A stretch of 19,703 nt of DNA from Thermodesulfovibrionales bacterium (GCA_919901705.1 CAKKPR010000240.1:1-19703); one strand, 5' to 3'. Counted from the first letter of the stretch, positions 1-7,870 are shown. Numbers and translations: made by a program. The notes: generated from the letters alone by a model not told the origin.

Positions 1-2
1 TT

Positions 3-56
3 CAAACGCTATGTCCTGTTGTTTCGGGTAAAAGTTCAGGAGTATGCAGGGGCTGA
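3..56 (+). CDS. Possible C-terminal end of an upstream gene (partial)
   Basis: A reading frame open from the left edge stops at TGA 54-56, one base before the ATG of the next gene, as is usual inside an operon. Its tail reads QTLCPVVSGKSSGVCRG. The CPVV element resembles the last strand of universal stress proteins. The small USP further right ends with a loosely similar KPVV...LCR tail. Only 17 residues are visible, so this is a tentative call that needs the sequence to the left. Confidence 0.25.
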   Translation, partial: QTLCPVVSGKSSGVCRG

Positions 57-57
57 T

Positions 58-915
58 ATGGGAAGATACAGGAAAATACTTGTAGCTGTTGACGGCTCGG
101 ATTCAAGCAAGAATGCTTTCAGACAGGCATGCAAGATTGCCCGTCAGGATGCGAGCTGGATAACAGTTATTACAACAATCCCATTTTATCAGGACCTGTT
201 TCAAATGCCCAGCATTCAGGAAAAGGTGAGCAAGACTCTGAGAGAAGACGGAGAAAAAGTAATCTCGGAGATTAAAAAGATCGCAAACGAAGAGGATGCT
301 TTCATAAGGCCGATTCTCGAGGAAGGAAGTCCGGTTACCACCATTGTGGATGCCGCTGCTGAGAACAATTTTGATCTGATAGTTATGGGCCGACACGGGA
401 AGTCCCATCTTGAAAGGGCTTTGGTTGGAAGCGTCACAGCCCGTGTAATAGGTCACAGCCGCGGAGATGTCCTTGTTATCCCAAAAGGTGCAGTTGTAGG
501 CTGGAGTAAAATACTTATCTCTACTGATGGCTCTAAATACAGCACAGCTGCTACAGAAAAGGCAATTGACCTTGCAAAGTCCTACGGGGGACAACTTGAG
601 GCTGTATCTGTTGTTGATGTTACAGAAGAATTCCATACCGAAGCGCCGGGCGCTGTTGAAGAGCTTGTCAGAAAGGCAAAAGGGTTTGTGGATGATGTCA
701 GGGAAAAAGCAGGGACACACGGAATAAAAACAGAGGTCCTTGTCAGAGAAGGAGAGACATTTAAGGTTATTACAGATCTCTCAAAAGAATATAAAACTGA
801 TGTTATAGTCATGGGAAGCCATGGACGTACAGGGATGAACAGGCTCCTGATGGGGAGCGTTACTGAAAAGGTTATTGGTTATGCCCTGTGTCCTGTGCTT
901 GTAGTTAAAGTATAA
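58..915 (+). CDS. Tandem-domain universal stress protein (UspA family)
   Basis: A cytoplasmic USP of 285 residues made of two fused Usp domains (about 1-142 and 148-285). Each domain starts with a beta strand and acidic loop (KILVAVDGS at 6-14, KILISTDGS at 151-159). Each carries the complete ATP-binding signature G-x2-G-x9-G-S, at G111/G114/G124-S125 and G253/G256/G266-S267, so both halves are predicted to bind ATP. The start at ATG 58 is chosen over an upstream in-frame start because its paralogue at 8959 begins with the same MGRY sequence. A modest AGGGG lies upstream. A 55-residue protein follows 29 bases downstream, the same arrangement as at 8959-10010. The exact role is unknown; the family is linked to survival under starvation, redox or respiratory stress. 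Confidence 0.95.
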   Translation: MGRYRKILVAVDGSDSSKNAFRQACKIARQDASWITVITTIPFYQDLFQMPSIQEKVSKTLREDGEKVISEIKKIANEEDAFIRPILEEGSPVTTIVDAAAENNFDLIVMGRHGKSHLERALVGSVTARVIGHSRGDVLVIPKGAVVGWSKILISTDGSKYSTAATEKAIDLAKSYGGQLEAVSVVDVTEEFHTEAPGAVEELVRKAKGFVDDVREKAGTHGIKTEVLVREGETFKVITDLSKEYKTDVIVMGSHGRTGMNRLLMGSVTEKVIGYALCPVLVVKV

Positions 916-944
916 CTGTTAAACTTTATTAAAAGGAGGTAAAG

Positions 945-1112
945 ATGAAACGGTTACTAAAAAAAGTAGAGACTTTGATGGCGGCTGCAACATTTGCAGA
1001 GGCAGGAGAACACGAGACTGCAAGAGAGATAATGAAGGAAGAGGATAAACGGCCTGAAAAGAGAGATAAAATCAGACCATCACAAAGGCCAAGAACCGGA
1101 CTCAGAGCGTAA
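945..1112 (+). CDS. 55-residue small protein of a USP-linked family (copy 1)
   Basis: Reads MKRLLKKVETLMAAATFAEA and continues with GEHETAREIM, ending in a basic, proline-containing tail. It has a perfect Shine-Dalgarno AAAGGAGGT seven bases before ATG. I do not recognise a named family. The core at residues 10-31 (TLMAAATFAEAG, then ETAREIM) has the small-residue and glycine spacing of one TPR-like helix pair. Two paralogues occur in this window (7395-7583 and 9843-10010), and the same motif is embedded in the USP at 6865. It directly follows the tandem USP and was probably cotranscribed with it. No signal peptide or membrane segment is visible. Three copies beside USP genes make it a convincing gene; the function is unknown, with a USP partner or adaptor as a guess. 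Confidence 0.85.
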   Translation: MKRLLKKVETLMAAATFAEAGEHETAREIMKEEDKRPEKRDKIRPSQRPRTGLRA

Positions 1113-1140
1113 TATTTTCAAAAAAGGGTTTGTTAATACA

Positions 1141-1169
1141 TAAAAGCCTGTGAGTGCCACGGGCTTTTA
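1141..1169. terminator. Bidirectional terminator between convergent genes
   Basis: An inverted repeat of about 12 base pairs, TAAAAGCCTGTG pairing with CACGGGCTTTTA across a five-base loop, with one G-T wobble. The 3' arm runs into TTTATTGTTTT on the plus strand, and the A-rich 5' flank gives a U-rich end on the minus strand. It ends transcription of the USP/small-protein pair and overlaps the stop codon of the convergent Lon gene. Confidence 0.75.
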
Positions 1170-3170
1170 TTGTTTTGTCAGAACCATATCTATCACATCT
1201 TCGATTTTATCCGCAAAGATGATTTTCATATCATTCTGAATATTTTCAGGGATATTCCCCAGTTCGCTCTTATTTCTGGAAGGCAGGATAACTGTTTTAA
1301 GTCCTGCTCTTCGGGCAGCCAGTATCTTTTCCTTGATTCCTCCAACAGGCAGCAGTCGTCCGCTTAATGTAAGCTCGGCGCTGATCGCAACATCCATTCT
1401 GGCAGGACGAGCTGTAAGCAAAGAAAGAAGGGCGAATGCAATTGTAGTGCCGGCAGAAGGGCCGTCTTTTGGTATAGCCCCGGCAGGGACATGAATGTGG
1501 ATGTCATTATTTTCAAAGAAATTCTCTGATATGCCGAACTTTGATGCGTTACTCCTTATATAGCTCAGTGCGGCCTGTGCGGATTCGCGCATTACATCTC
1601 CCAGAGAACCTGTGAGAATGAGCTTCTGTTTCCCTTGCATCTTTACTGCCTCAACAGAAATAATATCTCCTCCGACCTCTGTCCATACCAGACCTGTCGT
1701 GATGCCTATTCTGTCCTTTTCTTCTGCTAACTCAAAGTAGTATTTCCTCGGTCCAAGGAATTTTTCTATAACATCCGGCGTGACAGCTATTCTCTCTACG
1801 GTCTCTTTGTGCTGCACGTAGTCTTTTGCTATTCTGCGGCATACGGCAGCGATTTCCCTTTCAAGATTTCTTATTCCTGCTTCCCGGGTATATTCCTGAA
1901 TGATTTTATAGACTGCTTCATTAGTGAACTCAGGCGTGTGTTCTGAAAGCCCTGTTTCGTTAATCTGTCTCGGAATCAAGAAATGTGAGGCAATATTTGC
2001 CTTCTCTTCTTCTGTATATCCTGAAAACTGGATTAGTTCCATGCGGTCTCTGAGGGCATCAAAGATGTTGTCGGCAATATTTGCCGTTATTATAAACATG
2101 ACGCTTGAAAGGTCAAACGGCATATCAAGATAGTGGTCTATAAAATTGGAATTCTGTTCAGGGTCCAGCACCTCGAGCAGGGCTGAGGCAGGATCTCCCT
2201 TGACGTCGTATCCTATCTTATCCACCTCATCAAGGATAATAACAGGATTGATTGTTCCCGCCCTCCTGATTTCCTCGATAATCCTTCCGGGCATTGCACC
2301 GGCATATGTTTTTCTGTGACCCCTTATCTCAGCCTCGTCCTTAATCCCGCCCAATGAAATCCTCGCAAATTTTCTTCCGAGCGCCCTTGCAATAGACCTC
2401 CCCAGTGATGTTTTCCCTGTTCCGGGAGGGCCTGAAAAGCAGAGTACGGAACCTTTTGTTTCCTTTCCCATGCTTTTTTTATCTATGGCCTGCGCAACCA
2501 TGTCTCTTACCTCATCCAGCTTAAAAGGTTTTGCCACATAGTGGAAGGCGCCTTTTTTTATGGCCTCAACAGCGCCGTCTATCGAGGCATAACCTGTAAT
2601 CATTATTACTTCGGTGTCAGGAAATCTTGTTTTTGTTGTTTCGAGAATTTCCATGCCGTCGACCTTCTCCATTTTCAAATCTGTGAGCACAACATCAAAC
2701 TCGTACTGGTCCAGTTTACTGAGTGCCTCCATTCCGTTGGCTGCAGTTGAGATTTTGTAGTTTTCCTTGCTCAGAATATGAGCTAAATTTTTTCTTGCAA
2801 CCTCTTCGTCGTCAACTATCAGGATACGGGGCTTTCTGCTCATCCTGAGTTTTTTTACAGCCAGATGCTCCAGGATTCTGTCCTTGATTTTATCCAGCCC
2901 GTAATGATCTTCATTCAGGATTTTTTCTACCCTGACAAGGTCCAGATTGTCGTCTGTCTTTGTGTTCCACGGCATCGAAACGAGGTATTCGATGTATGTG
3001 AGCCCTATTGTATATTCTGATGTTGCCGCGCTGATTCTGCCCAGCAGCTCAAGTTCTTTGTCGGCAATCTTTTTTGCATGGGCAGGCATATGCGCAGCCG
3101 CAATCTTTTCCCTCAGTTCTTCTATTATTGCGTCAGGCTGGCTTTCTTCTGATTTTTTAAAGAATCTCAT
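1167..3170 (-). CDS. Lon-type ATP-dependent protease with an inserted receiver (REC) domain
   Basis: A 667-residue hybrid. Residues 10-109 match the helical segment that precedes the AAA+ module of Lon (EDHYGLDKIKDRILEHLAVK at 87-106). The usual N-terminal substrate-binding LAN domain is absent. Residues 115-230 are a full receiver domain: acidic pocket D120/D121, phospho-acceptor D164, T192 and K214. Lon then resumes with Walker A GPPGTGKT (247-254), Walker B IILDEVDK (311-318), sensor N364, and the S16 protease domain with catalytic Ser572 in KDGPSAG and Lys613 in GGIKEK. In ordinary Lon only a short connector sits where the receiver is found. All catalytic residues are present, so an active protease gated by phosphorylation is plausible. 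The gene diverges from a histidine kinase, a natural candidate partner. No strong Shine-Dalgarno precedes ATG 3170. A second, canonical lon elsewhere is likely but not visible here. Confidence 0.95.
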   Translation of the reverse strand: MRFFKKSEESQPDAIIEELREKIAAAHMPAHAKKIADKELELLGRISAATSEYTIGLTYIEYLVSMPWNTKTDDNLDLVRVEKILNEDHYGLDKIKDRILEHLAVKKLRMSRKPRILIVDDEEVARKNLAHILSKENYKISTAANGMEALSKLDQYEFDVVLTDLKMEKVDGMEILETTKTRFPDTEVIMITGYASIDGAVEAIKKGAFHYVAKPFKLDEVRDMVAQAIDKKSMGKETKGSVLCFSGPPGTGKTSLGRSIARALGRKFARISLGGIKDEAEIRGHRKTYAGAMPGRIIEEIRRAGTINPVIILDEVDKIGYDVKGDPASALLEVLDPEQNSNFIDHYLDMPFDLSSVMFIITANIADNIFDALRDRMELIQFSGYTEEEKANIASHFLIPRQINETGLSEHTPEFTNEAVYKIIQEYTREAGIRNLEREIAAVCRRIAKDYVQHKETVERIAVTPDVIEKFLGPRKYYFELAEEKDRIGITTGLVWTEVGGDIISVEAVKMQGKQKLILTGSLGDVMRESAQAALSYIRSNASKFGISENFFENNDIHIHVPAGAIPKDGPSAGTTIAFALLSLLTARPARMDVAISAELTLSGRLLPVGGIKEKILAARRAGLKTVILPSRNKSELGNIPENIQNDMKIIFADKIEDVIDMVLTKQ

Positions 3171-3217
3171 AGAATGTATTTTAAAAGATTACCATCGTTT
3201 TATAAATAGAATAATAC

Positions 3218-3270
3218 CACCTTTGCTGTCTGCTGGCAAACCGGCATTTTATTTTTCCATGTCAAAGGTG
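3218..3270. repeat. Inverted repeat in the divergent lon/kinase promoter region
   Basis: The perfect 8-base arms CACCTTTG (3218-3225) and CAAAGGTG (3263-3270) are separated by 37 bases in the 116-base gap between the divergent receiver-Lon and histidine kinase genes. They could be a dyad operator or a looping site. Eight bases is short enough for chance, so this is only a candidate. Confidence 0.3.
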
Positions 3271-3286
3271 ATAATATTAGGCTGAG

Positions 3287-4846
3287 ATGTCCCTTAAGAA
3301 GAAAATAATTCTGAGCTTTCTTGTAAGTTCTATAATCATAGCAATCCTTGCTATTTTTTCTTACATTAATTTTGTAGAAATCAGAAAAGAGATAAGATAT
3401 CTGGAACTGTCTGACACCATAAGGAGCAAATCCTTACAGCTCAGGAGGCACGAAAAGAATTTTTTCCTCTATGGGGATATCAAGGAGCTTGAAAACGTAT
3501 ATGATTATATAAGGCAGCTTAAAAATATCCTTACAGAGAACAGGCCCCTTTATAATTCGGGGAAACTGCTCAGCCTTGAAAATAAGGTAGGCGAATACGC
3601 ACAAAGATTTAACCATATAGAACTTATTTTTTGGGAGTTTCACCGGGAATTCGATAAAGTTAAGCCGGCATATAAGCAATATTCTGTTTTTTCCCAGCTT
3701 ATCGAATCAACAATCCTGGAGCGTCCGCTGGCTAATGCAGAGGTATTAGAAAAGTCATTTTTTTTAAAACCCGGCAGCCCCGTGATTGAAAGCCTTAAAA
3801 AAATAAGTACAGAGATCATTGCTCTCAGAAAAGACGGAGAAGAGATATTGACTCTCTCCAAGGATTTGGATAAATCAGCCAGGGAAAAAGTGGAAAGGGT
3901 CATAAGTTTATCGCAGACTGCCGTATTGGTTTTGATACCTTTGTTCCTTTTTGTAGGCCTGAGTACCCTGTTTTTTATCGGCCACAGCATTGTAAGGCGG
4001 CTGAAACTATTAGCAGGTGCTATTGAAAAAACAGGCAAGGGCGATTTTTCATCCCTGGTGCTTCCGGCAGAAGAGGATGAGGTTGGCGTACTAATTAATA
4101 CCTTCAACAAGATGGAACAGGATTTGATTGCAAGGGATGCTGAACTTAGCAGGAAAAATGAGGAACTGCTTCAGGGCAAAAAACTTGCCTCTATAGGAAC
4201 CCTTGCATCAGGAGTTGCACATGAGCTTAACAATCCCCTTAACAATATCTATCTCTCGGCACAGGTTTTATCAAAGGAGATAGACGAGGAAACATCTCCT
4301 GCAATAGTCAGGGAGACCGTTAAGGACATCTTTTCTCAAACGCTAAGGGTAAAAAGAATAGTCGGCGACCTCCTCGAATTTGCCAGAGAAAAACCGCCTG
4401 ACCTCAAAAAGGTTAATATAGCAAGAGTGATAAATGATGTGCTTAAACAGATGGCTGCATCCGGAGAATTATATAATTCAAAATATGATATTAACGCTCC
4501 TGAAGAAATGGAAATCCTTGCAGACAGGCATCTCATGGAGCAGGTCTTCATTAACCTTTTCACTAATGCAGTTGATGCCATGGACCGAAGCGGATTATTG
4601 CATATCGGGATAAATGCGGCAAATACTTCTGTTCAAATTAAAGTGTCTGACACCGGCAAAGGTATCTTGCCAAAAGATATTTCAAGGGTATTTGACCCGT
4701 TTTTTACAACCAAGGAAAAGGGCACCGGCTTGGGACTTGCAATTGTTTACAGTATAATAAAAAAACATAATGGAAAAATAGAAGCGGATAGTGAACCATA
4801 TAAAGGCACTACTTTTACAATAACTCTACCCGCAGTAAAGCAGTGA
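3287..4846 (+). CDS. Membrane sensor histidine kinase (HAMP-HisKA-HATPase)
   Basis: A 519-residue sensor kinase. A membrane helix at about 8-28 and another at about 211-233 flank a largely helical extracytoplasmic domain of roughly 180 residues, probably a four-helix-bundle sensor of unknown ligand. A HAMP segment follows (about 233-285), then the dimerisation/phosphotransfer helix with His312 in GVAHELNNPLNN. The ATPase domain has an N box (FINLFTNAVDAM, 421-432), G1 DTGKG (455-459), an F box (FDPFFTTK) and G2 GTGLGLA (479-485), all intact. The start at ATG 3287 has only a weak ribosome site. The NtrC-type regulator follows 85 bases downstream in the same direction, so they form a two-component pair. 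The receiver-Lon gene is divergent. The signal sensed cannot be told from sequence. Confidence 0.95.
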   Translation: MSLKKKIILSFLVSSIIIAILAIFSYINFVEIRKEIRYLELSDTIRSKSLQLRRHEKNFFLYGDIKELENVYDYIRQLKNILTENRPLYNSGKLLSLENKVGEYAQRFNHIELIFWEFHREFDKVKPAYKQYSVFSQLIESTILERPLANAEVLEKSFFLKPGSPVIESLKKISTEIIALRKDGEEILTLSKDLDKSAREKVERVISLSQTAVLVLIPLFLFVGLSTLFFIGHSIVRRLKLLAGAIEKTGKGDFSSLVLPAEEDEVGVLINTFNKMEQDLIARDAELSRKNEELLQGKKLASIGTLASGVAHELNNPLNNIYLSAQVLSKEIDEETSPAIVRETVKDIFSQTLRVKRIVGDLLEFAREKPPDLKKVNIARVINDVLKQMAASGELYNSKYDINAPEEMEILADRHLMEQVFINLFTNAVDAMDRSGLLHIGINAANTSVQIKVSDTGKGILPKDISRVFDPFFTTKEKGTGLGLAIVYSIIKKHNGKIEADSEPYKGTTFTITLPAVKQ

Positions 4847-4860
4847 TTAGTGACAGTGAA

Positions 4861-4910
4861 CAGTGTCAGTTGCAGAGCATTTCTGATACTAACACTAATA
4901 ACTGACACTG
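4861..4910 (+). repeat. Inverted repeat between kinase and regulator genes
   Basis: CAGTGTCAGTT (4861-4871) and AACTGACACTG (4900-4910) are perfect 11-base complements around a 28-base loop. Related GTGACAGTG and CTGACACT units repeat on either side. The structure lies just before the regulator's ribosome site (ATGGAGGGATA). It may adjust the kinase-to-regulator expression ratio as an mRNA stem, or be a small interspersed repeat. There is no U-run, so it is not a standard terminator. Confidence 0.5.
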
Positions 4911-4931
4911 ACACTTAAAAATGGAGGGATA

Positions 4932-6260
4932 ATGGCTCTTAAAATTTTAGTTGCTGAAGACGAAGAAATAACATTAAAACACCTGCTCTATGCCTTGGGG
5001 AAAGAAGGCCATGCAGTTACCGGCGCAAAAAACGGCACAGATGCATTGAAGAGGATCGAAAAAGAAGAATTTGAGCTTCTCATATCCGATATAAAGATGC
5101 CGGGGATAGACGGCCTTTCGCTTCTTTCAGAGGTGAAAAATAAATATCCCGGCATGGATGTAATCATTATCACAGGCTTTGGCAGCATAGAGTCCGCAGT
5201 TGAGGCCATGAAAAAAGGCGCAACTGATTATATAACCAAACCTTTTAACCTCGATGAGCTGAACCTGAAGATAAACAGGATTCAGGAAAAAAAAAGATTA
5301 GAGAATGAGAACATCGCCCTTAAGGTTTCTCTCGGCCTTGATAAAAACCAGCCTTTCATAGCAAAAAGCAAGACAATGAGAAGGGTGATAGAGGTTGTGA
5401 AGAGCATCACCAATTCCGACTGCAATGTTCTTCTCACAGGTGAAAGCGGTGTAGGGAAAGGGCTTATTGCAAAGATTATCCATTACACCGGATTAAGAAA
5501 GCAAAAACCCTTTCTGGCCTTAAACTGCGCAGTATTTACTGAGGAGCTGCTGGCAAGTGAGCTTTTTGGCCATGAAAGAGGCGCATTCACCGGCGCTGTC
5601 ACATCAAAGCAGGGACTCCTTGAGATTACTGACAAGGGGACATTATTCCTTGATGAGATAGCCGAGATGTCATCTAATCTCCAGGCAAAATTATTGAAGG
5701 TGATAGAAGACAAGGAATTCTTAAGAGTCGGCGGCACAAGGACAATAAAGGTAGATGTGAGATTCATTGCTGCGACAAACCAGAACATAACCGCCCTCGT
5801 ATCGAGCGGTAAATTCAGGGAGGACCTGTATTACAGGCTGAACGTGATGGACATTCATATCCCTCCTCTGAGGGAGAGAAAAGAAGACATCGCCCCTCTC
5901 TTCAAACATTTCCTGGAAAGACATTCCAAAAAGGCAAACAAGAAGATTGAGGGATTCAGCAGAGAAGCGATGGACATGCTCATGTCATACGGTTTTCCCG
6001 GAAATGTAAGGGAACTGGAAAATATTATTGAGAGGGCGGTAATCCTTGAAAAAACACTGCGTATTAGGCCGGAGAGCCTTCCGCAGAGCATAAAATTTTT
6101 TCAGGTAGAAACCATAGACCCGAACAGGATAAAACCGATTGATGACCTGAACAGAGAGTACGCTGAGAAGGTACTTGAATTCTCAGAAGGCAACAAATCA
6201 AAAGCAGCAGAGCTTCTGGGGATTTCAAGGACAAGCCTGTGGAGGATATTGAAGAAGTAG
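4932..6260 (+). CDS. Sigma-54-dependent NtrC-family response regulator
   Basis: A 442-residue transcription activator. The receiver domain (about 4-117) has D10/E11, phospho-acceptor D53, T81 and K103. The AAA+ domain (about 142-385) has Walker A GESGVGKG (170-177), Walker B GTLFLDEIAEM (236-246) and the intact sigma-54 contact loop GAFTGA (217-222). A Fis-type helix-turn-helix closes the protein (NKSKAAELLGISRTSLWRIL, 421-440). Walker A has Gly where most relatives have Glu after GK, a tolerated variation. The gene is paired with the upstream kinase. It is the obvious candidate activator for the -24/-12 promoter found 550 bases downstream, though direct control is inferred. Its receiver resembles the one inserted in the Lon protein, including KKGA..Y..KPF.LDE at the C-terminal end. 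Confidence 0.97.
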   Translation: MALKILVAEDEEITLKHLLYALGKEGHAVTGAKNGTDALKRIEKEEFELLISDIKMPGIDGLSLLSEVKNKYPGMDVIIITGFGSIESAVEAMKKGATDYITKPFNLDELNLKINRIQEKKRLENENIALKVSLGLDKNQPFIAKSKTMRRVIEVVKSITNSDCNVLLTGESGVGKGLIAKIIHYTGLRKQKPFLALNCAVFTEELLASELFGHERGAFTGAVTSKQGLLEITDKGTLFLDEIAEMSSNLQAKLLKVIEDKEFLRVGGTRTIKVDVRFIAATNQNITALVSSGKFREDLYYRLNVMDIHIPPLRERKEDIAPLFKHFLERHSKKANKKIEGFSREAMDMLMSYGFPGNVRELENIIERAVILEKTLRIRPESLPQSIKFFQVETIDPNRIKPIDDLNREYAEKVLEFSEGNKSKAAELLGISRTSLWRILKK

Positions 6261-6262
6261 CT

Positions 6263-6661
6263 TTATATACTGTGAATCAGGTAAATCATAAGGAATATCC
6301 CGATTGCAAGAATGGATATAACGAGCAGCACATCAAGAAGCAAAGACTGCTGATAAGTATCTTCATCTATCTGTTTCTCCACTTTCTTATACCTGATAAA
6401 TGCAAGCACGCCCATTAAGGCCCCCAACCCCACGAGAAATATTCCAAAGATTGAAGAATATCCGCGAGGCGGAACAGCAACCTCCTTGCCCAAAAAATAG
6501 GATACCTGCTTGACAAAGATTGAAAATCTCTCAACGACAAAACCAAAGGCCATTATCCCAATGCTTGTCCTTATCCATGCAAGGAAAGTCCTTTCATTCG
6601 CCATATGCACGCGGCGGTTGCGGACTTTTGAATTACTTTCATCTCTTGAGAGTTCCGACAT
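6263..6661 (-). CDS. DUF202 family small membrane protein
   Basis: A 132-residue inner-membrane protein with three predicted helices (about 33-53, 71-94 and 106-129). The DUF202 hallmark ANERTFLAWIRTSIGIMAFG begins just after a basic cytoplasmic N-terminus. The start at 6661 is preferred because AGAGGG lies at good spacing before it; an in-frame start 29 codons further upstream would add a poorly conserved tail. It is convergent with the NtrC-type gene, with two bases between the stop codons. The family is widespread; its function is not established. Confidence 0.9.
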   Translation of the reverse strand: MSELSRDESNSKVRNRRVHMANERTFLAWIRTSIGIMAFGFVVERFSIFVKQVSYFLGKEVAVPPRGYSSIFGIFLVGLGALMGVLAFIRYKKVEKQIDEDTYQQSLLLDVLLVISILAIGIFLMIYLIHSI

Positions 6662-6811
6662 AGTTTCTGCCCTCTGATAAATTATACGCCATAAAAGCAA
6701 AAAATAACATTGAGCCAAGCTGTCCCTTCTCTGTTCATCACTGTTCAAGTTTGAAACAGCACTTAGGCTAATCTAATCAAAAAATTCCTTTTATTTCAAC
6801 ATATTTCTCTC

Positions 6812-6827
6812 TGGCACATATCTTGGA
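6812..6827 (+). promoter_or_regulatory. Sigma-54 (-24/-12) promoter candidate
   Basis: TGGCAC-ATATC-TTGGA matches the sigma-54 consensus TGGCAC-N5-TTGCA with correct spacing and one mismatch (C to G in the -12 GC). Transcription would start near 6838, about 12 bases before the strong AAGGAGG of the first gene of the USP/permease operon. A sigma-54 activator gene lies immediately upstream on the chromosome, which strengthens the call. Confidence 0.7.
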
Positions 6828-6864
6828 ATTACTATCATCAAAGCTCAAAAAGGAGGCGGGGAAA

Positions 6865-7362
6865 ATGATAGAAAAAATCTTATTTGTAACCAAAGGAGGT
6901 GAAGGTTGTGACGAAGGGTTTTCCTATGTCCTTGAACTTGCAAAGACACTTCATTCAGGGGTTGCCGTGTTGATGGTCTACAGCAAGGGGATGATGGAAA
7001 CCTATGAGGATGTGATGGCTGCTGTTGCTTTTGCAGAAGCCGGACAACTTGAAACAGTAAAGGAATTGATGAATAAGCAAGCAGCAGAGATAAATGAGAT
7101 TGAAAAGAAAAAGATAAAAGAACTGGATGAAAGATGCAGGGAAAATTCTCTGGAATTCATTTATCAGACAGCTGCCGGTGACTCAATAACTGCAATTAAA
7201 GATTTTCTCAAAGACAGACCCGGCATAGACATGGTTCTCCTGAGCCCTAACCTTTCAGAAAATAAGAAGGGCATAGACTTTAAAAAATTACTCAAAAACA
7301 TAACAAAACCTGTCGTAACCATATCTCATGGCTATACTCCTTATCAAGGCCTGTGCAGGTGA
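6865..7362 (+). CDS. Small universal stress protein-like protein with embedded small-protein motif
   Basis: A 165-residue single-domain USP-like protein. The N-terminus MIEKILFVTKGGEGCDEGFS and the C-terminal ITKPVVTIS strand fit the Usp fold, but the G-x2-G-x9-G-S ATP site is not recognisable, so it is probably a non-ATP-binding member. Residues 49-70 (DVMAAVAFAEAGQLETVKEL) reproduce the core of the stand-alone small proteins encoded at 945, 7395 and 9843, followed by a charged, coiled-coil-like helix at about 72-95. ATG 6865 is chosen for its AAGGAGG at proper spacing; an upstream in-frame start overlaps the promoter. It is the first gene of an operon running to about 10010. Confidence 0.85.
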   Translation: MIEKILFVTKGGEGCDEGFSYVLELAKTLHSGVAVLMVYSKGMMETYEDVMAAVAFAEAGQLETVKELMNKQAAEINEIEKKKIKELDERCRENSLEFIYQTAAGDSITAIKDFLKDRPGIDMVLLSPNLSENKKGIDFKKLLKNITKPVVTISHGYTPYQGLCR

Positions 7363-7394
7363 GGTATGAGGACAGGAAAAAAGGAGGGATTGGA

Positions 7395-7583
7395 ATGAAA
7401 ACACTTGGAAGATTAATTAACAGGCTTGACACCTTAATGGCTTCTGCGGCATTTGCAGAGGAAGGAGAGTTTGATACGGCAAGGGAAATTTTGCGCGACG
7501 CAAATTCTCAGAATGAAAGAGCCACAAAAAGGGTAGACAGGGCACATACAAGGCCTGTGGTTCATAATGCAAGAAACAAATAA
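7395..7583 (+). CDS. 62-residue small protein of the USP-linked family (copy 2)
   Basis: Reads MKTLGRLINRLDTLMASAAF and continues with AEEGEFDTAREILRD, then a basic tail. ATG 7395 has AAGGAGGGAT upstream and gives a product that aligns end to end with the 55-residue paralogues; in-frame starts further left overlap the preceding gene. It is the second gene of the operon, 32 bases after the small USP. The shared core (LMA-A--FAEEGEF-TAREI) has a TPR-like helix pattern. It has diverged more from the other two copies than they have from each other. Function unknown. Confidence 0.85.
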   Translation: MKTLGRLINRLDTLMASAAFAEEGEFDTAREILRDANSQNERATKRVDRAHTRPVVHNARNK

Positions 7584-7611
7584 AACTGAAAACTAAATCT
7601 ATGGAGGAAAG

Positions 7612-7869
7612 ATGTCAGGATACAATGAAAATGTAAAGAAAAAGCCTTATGGAAAGCTGATAGTTGCGGGAATTGTCTCTATAGGGCTTTATGCAATCCT
7701 GCTCATGAAGCAGGATTTAGTGAACAGCTATTTCGCATTGGGAGGAGTTTATGCTTTTTTACCGATACTCACAGCTTTTCTCTTCTCATTCGTCCACGGT
7801 TCATTCACAGGAAATTTCTGGACAGTGCTGGGTATCGAGGCGGCAAAGAAGAAAAAGGAGGTAAAATAA
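7612..7869 (+). CDS. Small two-helix membrane protein
   Basis: 85 residues with a basic N-terminus, a membrane helix at about 15-32, a second at about 42-63, and a lysine-rich C-terminal tail (AAKKKKEVK). A GGAGGAAAG ribosome site precedes ATG. Its stop codon lies one base before the ATG of the TauE/SafE permease, so translation is probably coupled. That placement suggests an accessory subunit of the permease. I do not recognise a named family. Confidence 0.85.
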   Translation: MSGYNENVKKKPYGKLIVAGIVSIGLYAILLMKQDLVNSYFALGGVYAFLPILTAFLFSFVHGSFTGNFWTVLGIEAAKKKKEVK

Positions 7870-7870
7870 C

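Noticed and set aside
103..720. Long minus-strand frame opposite the first universal stress protein
   Set aside because: It is antisense to a clear two-domain USP, lacks a ribosome site and has no domain pattern.
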